DNA of 64,000 nucleotides, from assembly GCF_007860125.1 (NCBI RefSeq), contig NZ_SJPW01000001.1:766004-830003 (forward strand). The letters are read 5' to 3'. The stretch comes from Rubripirellula tenax. GTDB taxonomy: Bacteria > Planctomycetota > Planctomycetia > Pirellulales > Pirellulaceae. A program made the translations under genes and the position numbers. Of this stretch, positions 51,697 to 60,611 are shown one piece after another; within the stretch, counting starts at the first letter, position 1; the number at the start of each line of letters is the position of its first letter. The notes beneath the pieces are model-generated. The model saw only the letters and a list, made by a program, of their open reading frames with translations, was not told the origin of the DNA and did no database searches.

Positions 51697-53097
51697 ATGT
51701 CGAACCACAAAAAGAAACGCGGACTGTTCCGCAAGCTGATCGATAATTCGTTTCTATTGATAGCCGGTGCGACGATCGCATTGGTTTGGGCCAACGTGGC
51801 TCACCAGACTGATAATCATTCTTACCACGATTTCGTTCACTTCGACGTCACGTCGTTGTGGAGCAGTCATGCGGACGTTGCCCACCAATCAGCCGATGGC
51901 GCCATCGACGCGACCCTCGTTTCTGCGTCGCCCGAACACGCCGAGCACACAGTCGCGACCGCATCCCATGACGTCGAAACGAAACCCGAAGGGTTCGTTC
52001 AGCACGCGGCACACGGGCTTAGCATTCACTTCATCATCAATGACATTCTGATGGCTCTGTTCTTTGCCATCGCCGCGAAGGAGGTTTGGGAGTCGCTGTT
52101 ACCGGGCGGTTCCCTGAATGAGCCTCGCAAGGCAGCGACGCCATTGCTCGCAACAGTGGGCGGGATTTTAGGTCCGGCGTTGATCTATATGATCGGTTCG
52201 TACTTTACCGGGACAACCGCCGACCTTGGAAACGGATGGGCCGTTCCGTGCGCGACCGATATCGCGTTTAGCTACTTAGTCGCGCGAGTTATTTTTGGCG
52301 CCGGCCACCCCGCGATCGCTTTCTTGTTGTTGTTGGCGATTGCCGATGACGCCGCCGGATTAATGATCTTGGCGATCTTTTATCCGCAAGCTCCGATCGT
52401 GCCGCAGTGGTTGATGTTGACCGTTGTGGCGATGTGCGGTGCGATGATGCTGCGACGATCGAAGGTCCACTCTCACTGGGCTTACCTAATGGGACCCGGC
52501 GTGGTTTGCTGGTTCAGTTTCTATCTGGCCAACATTCACCCCGCACTTGGGTTGGTTCCTATCATTCCGTTGTTGCCTCACGCTCACACCGACTTGGGTA
52601 TTTTCGCTCGCGAGGAACTCGATCGCCACGACACGCTGAACGAGTTCGAGCATTGCTGGAAGTTGCCGGTCGAGTGCTTCTTAGGGCTCTTCGGGCTGGC
52701 CAACGCCGGCGTTGTGATGAGCAGTTTGGGTACGGGTACCTGGTTGGTTTTGGCCGGTTTGTTGATCGGCAAGCCTGTGGGCATTACCGCGATGACGTTG
52801 TTCGCCGAAAAAGGCTTGAAGTTAGAGAAACCCGCCGGCATGGACTATCGCCACGTTGTTACGCTGGGAATGGTCGCGGCACTCGGATTTACGGTCGCGT
52901 TATTCGTCTCGGTCGCCGCATTCACCGTGCCCGGAGCAATCCAGGATTCGGTGAAGATGGGTGCGCTGCTAAGCTTTGCAGCAGCACCGATCGCGATCGT
53001 GATGGGACGAGCCTTACGAATCGTGCCGGTGGCTACCGTTACCGAAGACGAAGACCAAGATCACAATTCCGTGACGCCGGCAGCGAACGTCGCCTAA
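51697..53097 (+). CDS. nhaA: Na+/H+ antiporter NhaA with His-rich insertion
   Basis: A 466-residue antiporter. Helix 1 (NSFLLIAGATIALVWANV) is followed by a ~75-residue hydrophilic stretch before helix 2 (IHFIINDILMALFFAIAAKE); E. coli NhaA has about 30 residues here. The insertion has about 11 His and many acidic residues (for example SASPEHAEHTVATASHDVET). The ion site is intact: ATDIAFSYLVARVIFGAG and LLAIADDAAGLMILAI, the two Asp of ADD being the Na+/H+ site. FPGRG-like later helices include GITAMTLFAEKGLKLEKPAG and GFTVALFVSVAAF. It exports Na+ in exchange for protons, suited to a marine cell. The extra loop might be a pH or metal sensor; that is only a guess. Confidence 0.94.
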   Translation: MSNHKKKRGLFRKLIDNSFLLIAGATIALVWANVAHQTDNHSYHDFVHFDVTSLWSSHADVAHQSADGAIDATLVSASPEHAEHTVATASHDVETKPEGFVQHAAHGLSIHFIINDILMALFFAIAAKEVWESLLPGGSLNEPRKAATPLLATVGGILGPALIYMIGSYFTGTTADLGNGWAVPCATDIAFSYLVARVIFGAGHPAIAFLLLLAIADDAAGLMILAIFYPQAPIVPQWLMLTVVAMCGAMMLRRSKVHSHWAYLMGPGVVCWFSFYLANIHPALGLVPIIPLLPHAHTDLGIFAREELDRHDTLNEFEHCWKLPVECFLGLFGLANAGVVMSSLGTGTWLVLAGLLIGKPVGITAMTLFAEKGLKLEKPAGMDYRHVVTLGMVAALGFTVALFVSVAAFTVPGAIQDSVKMGALLSFAAAPIAIVMGRALRIVPVATVTEDEDQDHNSVTPAANVA

Positions 53098-53151
53098 CCG
53101 GCAAATCGTCTCGGAATCCACGAACCTACGCCTTTTGCCCCTCAAAGAGTC

Positions 53152-54210
53152 ATGGACCAAGACGAAAATCCCCTTGCGATCCCGCCATCGCTTCCCAAAG
53201 AAGCGATCGGCGAGGATGAACATAAGCGTCCCCAGCCGGCCGACGATCCGATTTCGAGCGTTGATTCGCAAGACTTGTACCGAGTCATGCGGCACACGAT
53301 CGACCGTTTGGAAAAAGACGCGACCACGCGAGGTGACCTGAAAATTCTGTCGCGTACGATCCGCGAACTCCGGTACGCCTTCACGGTGTTTCGGCCGTAC
53401 CGTCGTCGGCGCAAAGTCACGATCTTCGGTTCGGCACGAACTTTACCAGAACATCCCGAGTATCAGGCGGCCGTTGAAATCGGTCGTCGATTCGCCGGTC
53501 ACGGCTGGATGGTGATTACGGGCGCCGGCGGCGGCATCATGGAAGCCGGTCACCGCGGCGCAGGTCGCGAAGCCTCGATGGGGCTGAACATCATGCTGCC
53601 CTTTGAACAAGGTGCGAACCCGTACATCGAAGGCGATTCGAAACTTGTCACGATGAAGTATTTCTTCACGCGCAAGTTGATGTTCGTCAAAGAGTGTAGC
53701 GCCGTCATTTGTTTGCCCGGCGGATTCGGAACCATCGACGAAGCGTTTGAAACGATCACGTTGATGCAAACGGGCAAGCAAACAATGATTCCGTTGGTGT
53801 TGGTGGACCACCCCGATGGCAGTTACTGGCGCGACATGGGCGAATTCATTCGCAAGCAATTGCTTGGCAACGGAATGATTAGCCCCGCTGATGTCAACCT
53901 TTACAAGATCACCAATTCGATCGACGAAGCGATGGAAGAAGTGCTCGGTTTCTATCGCGTCTATCACAGCATGCGATACGTCAACGATCACGTGATCATG
54001 CGGCTGAAACGTCGCTTGTCTAATGAACACTTGGAACAAATCCAAGCCAAGTTCAACGACATCCTGGTCGACGGCACGTTCCAACAACGCGACGCATTGC
54101 CGGAAGAAAGCGGTGAACCCGATTTAGCCGATATGCCGAGATTGGTTTTTCATTTCAACCGCCGCTCGCTCGGTCGATTGAGAGTCTTGATCAACTACAT
54201 CAATCGCTAG
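53152..54210 (+). CDS. LOG-family (TIGR00730) Rossmann-fold protein
   Basis: A 352-residue member of the family long called lysine decarboxylase-like, whose members are cytokinin-activating nucleotide hydrolases (LOG) or relatives such as YgdH/PpnN. Signature blocks: KVTIFGSARTLPEHPEYQA, GWMVITGAGGGIMEAGHRGA and AVICLPGGFGTIDEAFETIT (PGGxGTxxE, about residue 187). It is longer than plain LOG proteins, with ~80 extra residues at the N-terminus and ~90 at the C-terminus (HVIMRLKRRLSNEHLEQIQ). It may cleave a nucleotide monophosphate such as AMP or GMP at the glycosidic bond. It follows nhaA by 54 bases on the same strand. Confidence 0.9.
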   Translation: MDQDENPLAIPPSLPKEAIGEDEHKRPQPADDPISSVDSQDLYRVMRHTIDRLEKDATTRGDLKILSRTIRELRYAFTVFRPYRRRRKVTIFGSARTLPEHPEYQAAVEIGRRFAGHGWMVITGAGGGIMEAGHRGAGREASMGLNIMLPFEQGANPYIEGDSKLVTMKYFFTRKLMFVKECSAVICLPGGFGTIDEAFETITLMQTGKQTMIPLVLVDHPDGSYWRDMGEFIRKQLLGNGMISPADVNLYKITNSIDEAMEEVLGFYRVYHSMRYVNDHVIMRLKRRLSNEHLEQIQAKFNDILVDGTFQQRDALPEESGEPDLADMPRLVFHFNRRSLGRLRVLINYINR

Positions 54211-54242
54211 CCGGCGGCATCATTTGACGTCCAAGCGGTAGC

Positions 54243-55655
54243 TCAGCATTCACTGACGTTGACGGTGATCTGGACCGCTAGGCCGCCTTCGGATGTCTCC
54301 TTGTACTTGGCGTTCATGACCTGGGCGGTTTCCCACATCGTGCGGACGACCGCGTCAAGCGAAACGCGTGCTTGCGACGGGTCGCGTTGCAGCGACATCT
54401 GCGCAGCCGTGATGGCTTTGATCGCCCCCATCGCGTTTCGCTCGATGCAGGGAATCTGAACCAGACCGCCGACGGGATCGCAGGTCATTCCTAAATGATG
54501 TTCCATCGCAATCTCGGCTGCTTCGGTTGCCTGCCTTGGCGTGCCGCCAAGGCTTTCGGTCAGCGCCGCAGCAGCCATCGCGGAGGAGACACCGATCTCG
54601 GCTTGGCATCCACCCATCGCCGCCGAGATGGTCGCTCCCTTTTTGAAAATGCTACCGATTTCTGATGCCGTCAACAGAAAGTAAATCCACGAATCGTCCT
54701 TGCCTTCGCAAAAGCAAAGGTAGTACATCAGCACGGCCGGAATCACCCCCGCCGCGCCATTGGTCGGCGCCGTCACCACGCGACCCATCGCGGCGTTCTC
54801 TTCGTTCACCGCCAACGCGAAACAACTGACCCAGTCCAGCACGCGCCGAAAATCGATTGACTGCTGTTTGATCGCGATCGTGAATGCCTCAAGGTCGGAA
54901 GCACAACGCTCGCCTAGCAGATGGGTGGCCGTCTGCGAGGCTCGACGACGAACATTCAATCCACCGGGCAAAACCCCATCGGTTTGGCAACCGCGCTGAA
55001 TACTTTCAAGCATCGCGTCCTTGATCGCCGTCAGCTCCGATCGCAATTCGGTGTCGCTGCGTAGCGAACGCTCATTGTGCATCACGACTTGGGAAATTCG
55101 CAGCCCTTCGCGGTCGCAGTGCCCTAGCAAATCAGCAGCCGTTTCGATCGGCCAAGGCATCGACGCAAATTCAGACTCAAACGTTTCACCCTGCCGAACC
55201 ACGAATCCGCCACCGATGGAATAGAATTCTTGTTGGATCGTGCCCTCGCCAGCCAGCGTCGCCGTGAACCGCAATCCGTTGGGGTGATCGGGCAACTGTG
55301 CATCACGGTGAAAGACAATATCTGTACCTGGGTCGAAGTCAATCTGGTGATCTCCCCACAATGTGATCCTTTGGGTGCTCGCAATCTGACTCAGAACTCC
55401 GTCGATCGCGGTAACGTCGATGGTTCGTGGATCGTGGCCGCCCAAGCCCATCTGTACGGCGATGTCGGTACCATGGCCCTTTCCCGTCTTGGCGAGCGAT
55501 CCAAACAGATCAACGGATACTCGCAACACGTTCGGTCGATCCGACACGGAGATCTCATCAAGAAATCTAACGGCCGCCTTCCAAGGTCCCATCGTGTGCG
55601 AACTCGACGGGCCGACGCCAATCTTGAACATGTCGAAAACGCTGAGTGATTGCAC
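54243..55655 (-). CDS. sdaA: L-serine ammonia-lyase (iron-sulfur type)
   Basis: A 470-residue single-chain serine dehydratase that turns L-serine into pyruvate and ammonia. The beta domain starts [20 protein letters not shown] with KAAVRFL, and the alpha domain has [40 protein letters not shown] and [20 protein letters not shown] with [12 protein letters not shown]. The Cys residues in GCQAE, TCDP and QIPC are those that hold the 4Fe-4S cluster. Length is normal for the fused form. It is cytoplasmic and converges on the LOG-family gene, 32 bases apart. Confidence 0.95.
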   Translation of the reverse strand: MQSLSVFDMFKIGVGPSSSHTMGPWKAAVRFLDEISVSDRPNVLRVSVDLFGSLAKTGKGHGTDIAVQMGLGGHDPRTIDVTAIDGVLSQIASTQRITLWGDHQIDFDPGTDIVFHRDAQLPDHPNGLRFTATLAGEGTIQQEFYSIGGGFVVRQGETFESEFASMPWPIETAADLLGHCDREGLRISQVVMHNERSLRSDTELRSELTAIKDAMLESIQRGCQTDGVLPGGLNVRRRASQTATHLLGERCASDLEAFTIAIKQQSIDFRRVLDWVSCFALAVNEENAAMGRVVTAPTNGAAGVIPAVLMYYLCFCEGKDDSWIYFLLTASEIGSIFKKGATISAAMGGCQAEIGVSSAMAAAALTESLGGTPRQATEAAEIAMEHHLGMTCDPVGGLVQIPCIERNAMGAIKAITAAQMSLQRDPSQARVSLDAVVRTMWETAQVMNAKYKETSEGGLAVQITVNVSEC

Positions 55656-56181
55656 GGTCGGAAACTCGCGAGAGAAATGTTCTTGTCATCAAGATCACGC
55701 TCCGCAAATCATACCCAGAACCACTGGAACAATCGAATTTCCGCCGGAGCTGAACGGCGTTTTACCATGGCAACGGTTTCACGTTCTAACAGATGCTCTC
55801 GAATCAACGCAAACGGGTCGTCTTTCACTATCGCATTCGTGTTCGGCTGGTCATCAAACGCCCGTGGCACGCTGGCAGAATCGGTGAACGCGAAAACAGA
55901 TTGCACGTGATTCATCGAAGATGCTTCGCGGGATAGCCAAGAATTTATTGTGCGAATGACGATCGTGTTTCCACCACGTAGGTAGGCTGATTGATGATAC
56001 TGTAGCGATGGATGGGCTTCTTTTCGGTCGCAGGACTGCTTGCAGTTCGTCCACAATGAAAATCCTTGCAAAATCGTTTGTCGTTCTGGAAGCGGCGGCT
56101 ATGCGAATCCGCGTCTTTGTTGAGTTTTCCATCCTTCGCGTTCACACGCCTCTTTCCTGCGTTTGCAAATTGAGTCTCGTT
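55656..56181. other. Divergent intergenic region, nothing recognised
   Basis: About 525 bases between sdaA (minus) and the acetylesterase gene (plus). Several overlapping ORFs on both strands have no recognisable product and look accidental. Promoters for both genes must lie here. Confidence 0.5.
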
Positions 56182-58071
56182 ATGTTTCGATCGGTTGTTC
56201 TTGTGAGTCTCGTGCTGGTCGTGGCGTCCAGTGGTTTGTCCTTTTCGCAGGAAAACCAAGAACGAATGCCGCGAGAGGACGTCGTCGATGTCCCTGCCAT
56301 CGGTAGCGGCTTGGTCGTCAGCAATGTTTTTCAAACGAACATGGTTCTGCAGCGAGACAAGCCTGTGTTTGTGTGGGGATGGGCGGACGCTGGCGAGAAA
56401 GTCACGGTCACGTTTGGCAGAAAGGAACAGGTCGTGATGGCCGCCGGGAACCGATCGTGGAAAGTGGAGCTTCCAGCGATGGCCGCCAATTCCGAACCTC
56501 GCGCGATGACGGTCCAGGGAGCAAAGCAGACGCTAACGCTAGAGAACATCCTGGTCGGCGACGTCTGGCTGCTGGGCGGGCAAAGCAACATGGAGTTCCC
56601 GCTGGACCGAATCGAAAACGGGCAGCTCGAAATCGTGTCGGCGAATTACTCGAACATCAGGATCTTGACCGTTCCAGCCCCCAACGGGCCCGACGATCGA
56701 ATCGGTTTCACGCGGCTGCATGAGTGGAGCGGATGGTTTGGACGACACTATCGCAAAGGTGATTGGGATGTCTGTTCGCCCGGGATCGCACGAGAGCTGT
56801 CGGCCATCGGATATGTCTTTGCGCGTCGCATCCATATGGCGACCCAAGTGCCGATCGGTATCATCGACGCGTCGCGCGGCGGAACAACCGTCGAAACGTG
56901 GGTCCCCGATCCGGTGCTACGCAAAGTGGAATCGGAACAAGTGAAAACGTTACTGGTCGAATGGGACGAGAAAGTCGCAGCTTGGGATCCGCAGGCGGAT
57001 CTGGACGGTCGTATCGAAAGCTACCGACAAAAGGTCGCGAGATTCGAAAAGGAAGGCAAGAAGATGACGACGGGCGAAACGGAGCCCGCCGACCTTCGCC
57101 CAGGGCCAGCCATGGATCACAACCATCCCGGAAATTGTTATGCGAACATGATCTCGCCGATCGCCGGTTTGCAAATCAAAGGCGCAATTTTCCATCAGGG
57201 ATACAACAACTGTTTTGACGGAACGCAGGGGACGATCATGTATCGTCAGCTACTTCCGGAAATGATTCAAGCTTGGCGGGCTGCGTTCAACGATTCGGCG
57301 ATGCCCTTTGGGATCATCTCACTGTGTACCGACGGGCCCGTGCAAACGCTCGACAACTATTGCGAAATGATGTCCAACGCGGGACCGTATCTCCGCGAGG
57401 CTCAGTACCAAACGTTTCTGGATCTCTACAAGTCGGGCGACAAGAACATCGGGTTCACCAGCACGTATGATCTCCGTCGTCGTTGGTACCATCCCCAACT
57501 GAAGATCCCGGCCGGCGAGCGAATCGCACGCTGGGCACTGGCCACTCAGTACGGATTCGACAAGGCGATTCGTTGGAAGCCGCCGATGGTCCAGGACATG
57601 AAAACCGAGGACGGTCGAATCGAGTTACAGCTTGATGAACCCGCCGACGCGATCGACGACGGAGGCCCGATCATGGGCTTCGCAGTGGCCGGTGAAGACC
57701 GAAAATTCCATCCCGCCACTGCAACGCATCGGGTCACTGGCAAAGACGCTCGAGGCCAATCCAAGTTGGACAAGACAACAATCGTGCTAAACAGTCCGAT
57801 GGTTCCCCAACCGATTCACTACCGCTACGCATGGGCGCGAAGTCCGCTGGGCAATCTGCAAGCCGATCGAATTACCGACATCCCCTTCGCCACCCAACGC
57901 AGCGACGACTGGCCGCTAGAGAATACTCCGCTAGGCGTGATCGGTGACGATGCGCCGACAAAATTAGATCGACAACAACAAAACACCGTTAAGGAAGCTC
58001 TTCGAAAGCAGGACTTGGAACGGCGCAAGCTACAGGCACAAACGCTGCTGAAACATTTGGGCAACGACTAG
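56182..58071 (+). CDS. Sialate O-acetylesterase-like SGNH hydrolase, secreted
   Basis: From the ATG at 56182 about 629 residues; the frame is open further upstream but only this Met gives a leader (SVVLVSLVLVVASSGLSFSQ). After a beta domain with SNVFQTNMVLQRDKPVFVWG comes the SGNH core: LVGDVWLLGGQSNMEFPLDR with Ser of GQSNME (about residue 136). The later block GAIFHQGYNNCFDGT replaces the WYQGE motif of typical members. It removes O-acetyl groups from sialic acid or from other sugars outside the cytoplasm; sialic acid itself is not implied. The C-terminal part is a second beta-rich domain with TTIVLNSPMVPQPIHYRYAW. It stands alone. Confidence 0.85.
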   Translation: MFRSVVLVSLVLVVASSGLSFSQENQERMPREDVVDVPAIGSGLVVSNVFQTNMVLQRDKPVFVWGWADAGEKVTVTFGRKEQVVMAAGNRSWKVELPAMAANSEPRAMTVQGAKQTLTLENILVGDVWLLGGQSNMEFPLDRIENGQLEIVSANYSNIRILTVPAPNGPDDRIGFTRLHEWSGWFGRHYRKGDWDVCSPGIARELSAIGYVFARRIHMATQVPIGIIDASRGGTTVETWVPDPVLRKVESEQVKTLLVEWDEKVAAWDPQADLDGRIESYRQKVARFEKEGKKMTTGETEPADLRPGPAMDHNHPGNCYANMISPIAGLQIKGAIFHQGYNNCFDGTQGTIMYRQLLPEMIQAWRAAFNDSAMPFGIISLCTDGPVQTLDNYCEMMSNAGPYLREAQYQTFLDLYKSGDKNIGFTSTYDLRRRWYHPQLKIPAGERIARWALATQYGFDKAIRWKPPMVQDMKTEDGRIELQLDEPADAIDDGGPIMGFAVAGEDRKFHPATATHRVTGKDARGQSKLDKTTIVLNSPMVPQPIHYRYAWARSPLGNLQADRITDIPFATQRSDDWPLENTPLGVIGDDAPTKLDRQQQNTVKEALRKQDLERRKLQAQTLLKHLGND

Positions 58072-58744
58072 TTTCGATAGCAAATACATGGGCACTTGAA
58101 ACCTCCCAAGCCGACGCGATCGCGTAAACGAGCGCCGGTTGCAGAGCACCTCATCGCGGTTTGGTCCCGCATAGGAGTCTGGCGAATCGTAGTCTGCTGT
58201 GCCGGTCTTTTCGCCTCCACCGACGCAGCATTTGTGCGGCCATGGGACAGTAACTTTTGCGACCATCCTGACAGAACGTTTCGCGGTTGAAAGAGCGAAA
58301 GACGGGGATGCTGATTTGTCCTCGGAGAAATGGATGGCGGATTGCAGGGCTGAGTTAGAATTTGCGCCTAAATAAGACCTGGACGAAACATTGCGCACAA
58401 AGGTCGTCAACCAGGAAGTCTTCCTACTCTCTTTCCTCTTCCCGTCGTTGTGGGCGACAAAATGCGTCAGGCAGACTCGATGGTTCACCATCCGCTGGAC
58501 GGGTTCCTGGTGTCGCTTTGTTCAGTTTTTTTGTGCAATGCAATCTGTTAGAAGTAAACAATGCGCAACCAAACCCGCATGCGTTAGCCGAGTGGAGTTC
58601 TGCTGAATTGTCGAGCACCCACACGGCAACGGCCGCTTCACCGTCAACTCACCGCTTTCTCCTTCTGCTAGCTCCAAATTCAGAAATAGATCCTGTTTGA
58701 TTGCAGGGAAGTTGACTCGTTCGATCCTAACCGTTGGAGAATCA
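58072..58744. other. Intergenic, nothing recognised
   Basis: About 670 bases. ORFs on both strands are short and unlike known proteins. No RNA or clear repeat is seen. Confidence 0.5.
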
Positions 58745-59689
58745 ATGATGAGAAATGGACTTACAATCGTCGGTGCGCTGATCGCCTTGAGCACGTTCGG
58801 CTTACCAAAGGCGGAAGGGCAGCTTCAGATCGCTTCCGTTTTCAATGGAACATTGGTGGTGGTTGCAGGTAACGGTTCAGACACATTCGGCATCTCAAAT
58901 TTCGACAACGATGCAACAAAGATCGAACTCAAAGACTATGTGACAACACCCGCGACAGTTCATCAATTTGAGAATGTCTCCAACGTATGGATAGATCTCG
59001 GAGGTGGCGACAATGTATTGCTCACCTATGGACCGAGTTACACCGCGCCGAACACAATTCTTGGAAGTTGCTCAGTTTTCGGTGGTAGTGGCGACGATCA
59101 CGTTCAGGTTTCTGCATTAACAATTTACCTCGATACGGAAATCAGCTTAGGGAACGGCGACAACGAAGTGCTCTTCGGCAATTGTCATTTGCTGGCCGAT
59201 TTTCGAATCGAAACGGGAACAGGCCGTGACGTCATTGGTGGCGTCTCTGGCTACGACGGAGTTTACGGAGAAGCCTTGGGAGATTGCGATTTCAACCTTG
59301 GTGCTGGCGACGACGAACTTCACATGAACGCATTCGAGTGTGCCGGTGAGTTCAGTCTTGCCACTGGTAGCGGTCGCGACTTCATCCGAATCCATGGTTC
59401 CTCGGGTGGTCGGCCAAGTCTTTTTCAGCGGAACTGTGCGATACGCACGGGTAGAGACAAAGATACCGTTCAAGTTTTCACGACCGATGTATCTCAACGG
59501 CTGAGTATCGAATTAGGATCGGGCAACGATGACCTTTGGATCGACGATACGTCTGCCAATGGCCATTTTCTCTCTGGCGGTTCGGGCTCTGACGAAGGCG
59601 ATAAGTTTGCATCGCCACTTTTAAACGGCCTACAGTCATTCACCGTCGGATTCGAAACTGGAAATCTCTCAAACTCATTTAGTAAGTAA
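58745..59689 (+). CDS. Secreted beta-roll (RTX-like) repeat protein
   Basis: From the ATG at 58745, preceded by GGAG, the product has about 314 residues. A leader (GLTIVGALIALSTFGLPKAE) is followed by at least eight repeats of the type L/T-G-x-G-D-D/N-x-h: LGGGDNVLL, GGSGDDHVQV, LGNGDNEVLF, TGTGRDVIGG, LGAGDDELHM, TGSGRDFIRI, LGSGNDDLWI and GGSGSDEGD. This matches calcium-binding beta-rolls, but repeats are spaced about 20-25 residues instead of nine, and several turns have a single Cys (GNCHLL, GDCDFN, FECAGE, QRNCAI). The fold may be a wider beta-helix of the planctomycete type. No anchor is visible. Confidence 0.78.
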   Translation: MMRNGLTIVGALIALSTFGLPKAEGQLQIASVFNGTLVVVAGNGSDTFGISNFDNDATKIELKDYVTTPATVHQFENVSNVWIDLGGGDNVLLTYGPSYTAPNTILGSCSVFGGSGDDHVQVSALTIYLDTEISLGNGDNEVLFGNCHLLADFRIETGTGRDVIGGVSGYDGVYGEALGDCDFNLGAGDDELHMNAFECAGEFSLATGSGRDFIRIHGSSGGRPSLFQRNCAIRTGRDKDTVQVFTTDVSQRLSIELGSGNDDLWIDDTSANGHFLSGGSGSDEGDKFASPLLNGLQSFTVGFETGNLSNSFSK

Positions 59690-59713
59690 GCCCCCCACCG
59701 ACCTTAAGCCTGT

Positions 59714-60140
59714 TCATAGAGTTACGCATTGACGCGTCATGCTACTCAGTTCGTTCTCCGCGATGTTGAGCCAACTGCCGTGCTTATGCGTGTAATGAAA
59801 CTCAATTTGACTGGCCAATGCGAAGGCTCGCTCCGGTTCAAACGCTTCGTAAAAAGATCCTTCGGTGTGCGTGTTGAGCTTGTCACAAACAACGATTGCT
59901 TTTTCTCGGTCGGCGTAACGGCCCTCAAGCAGTTCGGCCATCACTTCGGCGAAATCGATCTTCGTCTTCGTTGGGCGAATGGTGGCTTGGCGCCAGCCCG
60001 CTAGCGGTTCGGCGAGCATGAATGCGTTGGCTACACCAGCACGTTCATACTCGTAGTCGACGCGGCGATCGGAGTCTTGACTTCCTTGACCAGCCGCACC
60101 GGTTGCTCGTCTATGTAGAGCACGGGAATCGCCGCATTGT
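59714..60140 (-). pseudogene. Remnant of an IS630-family transposase
   Basis: The C-terminal part of an IS630-type DDE transposase survives: PLAGWRQATIRPTKTKIDFA, VVCDKLNTHTEGSFYEAFEP and IEFHYTHKHGSWLNIAENEL, with the second Asp (VVCDKLNTH) and final Glu (AENEL). Upstream, LYIDEQPVRLVKEVKTPIA is in another frame and rejoins as RRVDYEYERAGVANAFMLAE, so a deletion has shifted frame. The N-terminal half is missing. The ends have no clear terminal inverted repeats. It lies just past the stop of the small secreted gene, within about 10 bases. Confidence 0.85.
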
Positions 60141-60145
60141 GCGGC
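60131..60145 (-). terminator. Short hairpin after the small secreted gene
   Basis: GCCGCA-TTG-TGCGGC forms a perfect 6-bp stem just past the stop at 60150 on the minus strand. There is no U-tract. Confidence 0.3.
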
Positions 60146-60149
60146 TTCT

Positions 60150-60476
60150 CTAATCTTTCTTGCCCTTGAGCCCTTTGGCCTTCAAGCTCGCGTAGGCTTC
60201 GCGGCGTTGCTCTGACATTTTCCAAGTGATGCCGGCGGACTCGAAGAGAGCCTTTTCCTTAGCGATCGCTTTCTGTCGAAGTGACTCCAGCTTCTCCTTT
60301 TGCTCGTCCGTCAAATCTTTGACGGCTTCCTTGATCGCGTCCATGGTCTTCGGGCGTTCGGTCGGTTGCGTCTTCGTTTCGGTTTTTACAGTAAATTCTT
60401 GAGCGATTACCTTTGAGACGCCGGCAACGGTAGAGATGAAAGCGATGCCGGTGATCAAGATTGCGCGAGTGAACAT
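60150..60476 (-). CDS. Small secreted protein, helical
   Basis: From the Met at 60476, 108 residues. It has a leader (MFTRAILITGIAFISTVAGV then SKVIAQ), a Thr/Lys-rich spacer and a predicted helical body: DAIKEAVKDLTDEQKEKLES, LRQKAIAKEKALFESAGITW, then KMSEQRREAYASLKAKGLKG. The LTDEQKxKLxxL pattern resembles Spy/CpxP-like or similar periplasmic helical proteins common in planctomycetes, but I cannot assign a function. The IS630 remnant is inserted close behind it. Confidence 0.72.
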   Translation of the reverse strand: MFTRAILITGIAFISTVAGVSKVIAQEFTVKTETKTQPTERPKTMDAIKEAVKDLTDEQKEKLESLRQKAIAKEKALFESAGITWKMSEQRREAYASLKAKGLKGKKD

Positions 60477-60611
60477 GAGTGACCTTGGAGGGAAAGTTGT
60501 CAAAAAAGAAGCGAAAACGTGAATGGTCGCGAGCTGGCAAATGCCACCCATGCGCGGATCGTATCGTAATTCGCCGCAGGTCGGAACGCGATTGCGTACA
60601 TTTATCGTGTG

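Noticed and set aside
55709..56334. Overlapping minus-strand ORFs in the sdaA upstream region
   Set aside because: Three frames overlap one another, none shows a known motif and the region must hold two promoters.
58030..58491. 153-codon minus-strand ORF after the acetylesterase gene
   Set aside because: Irregular composition, no ribosome site, overlaps the end of the acetylesterase gene.
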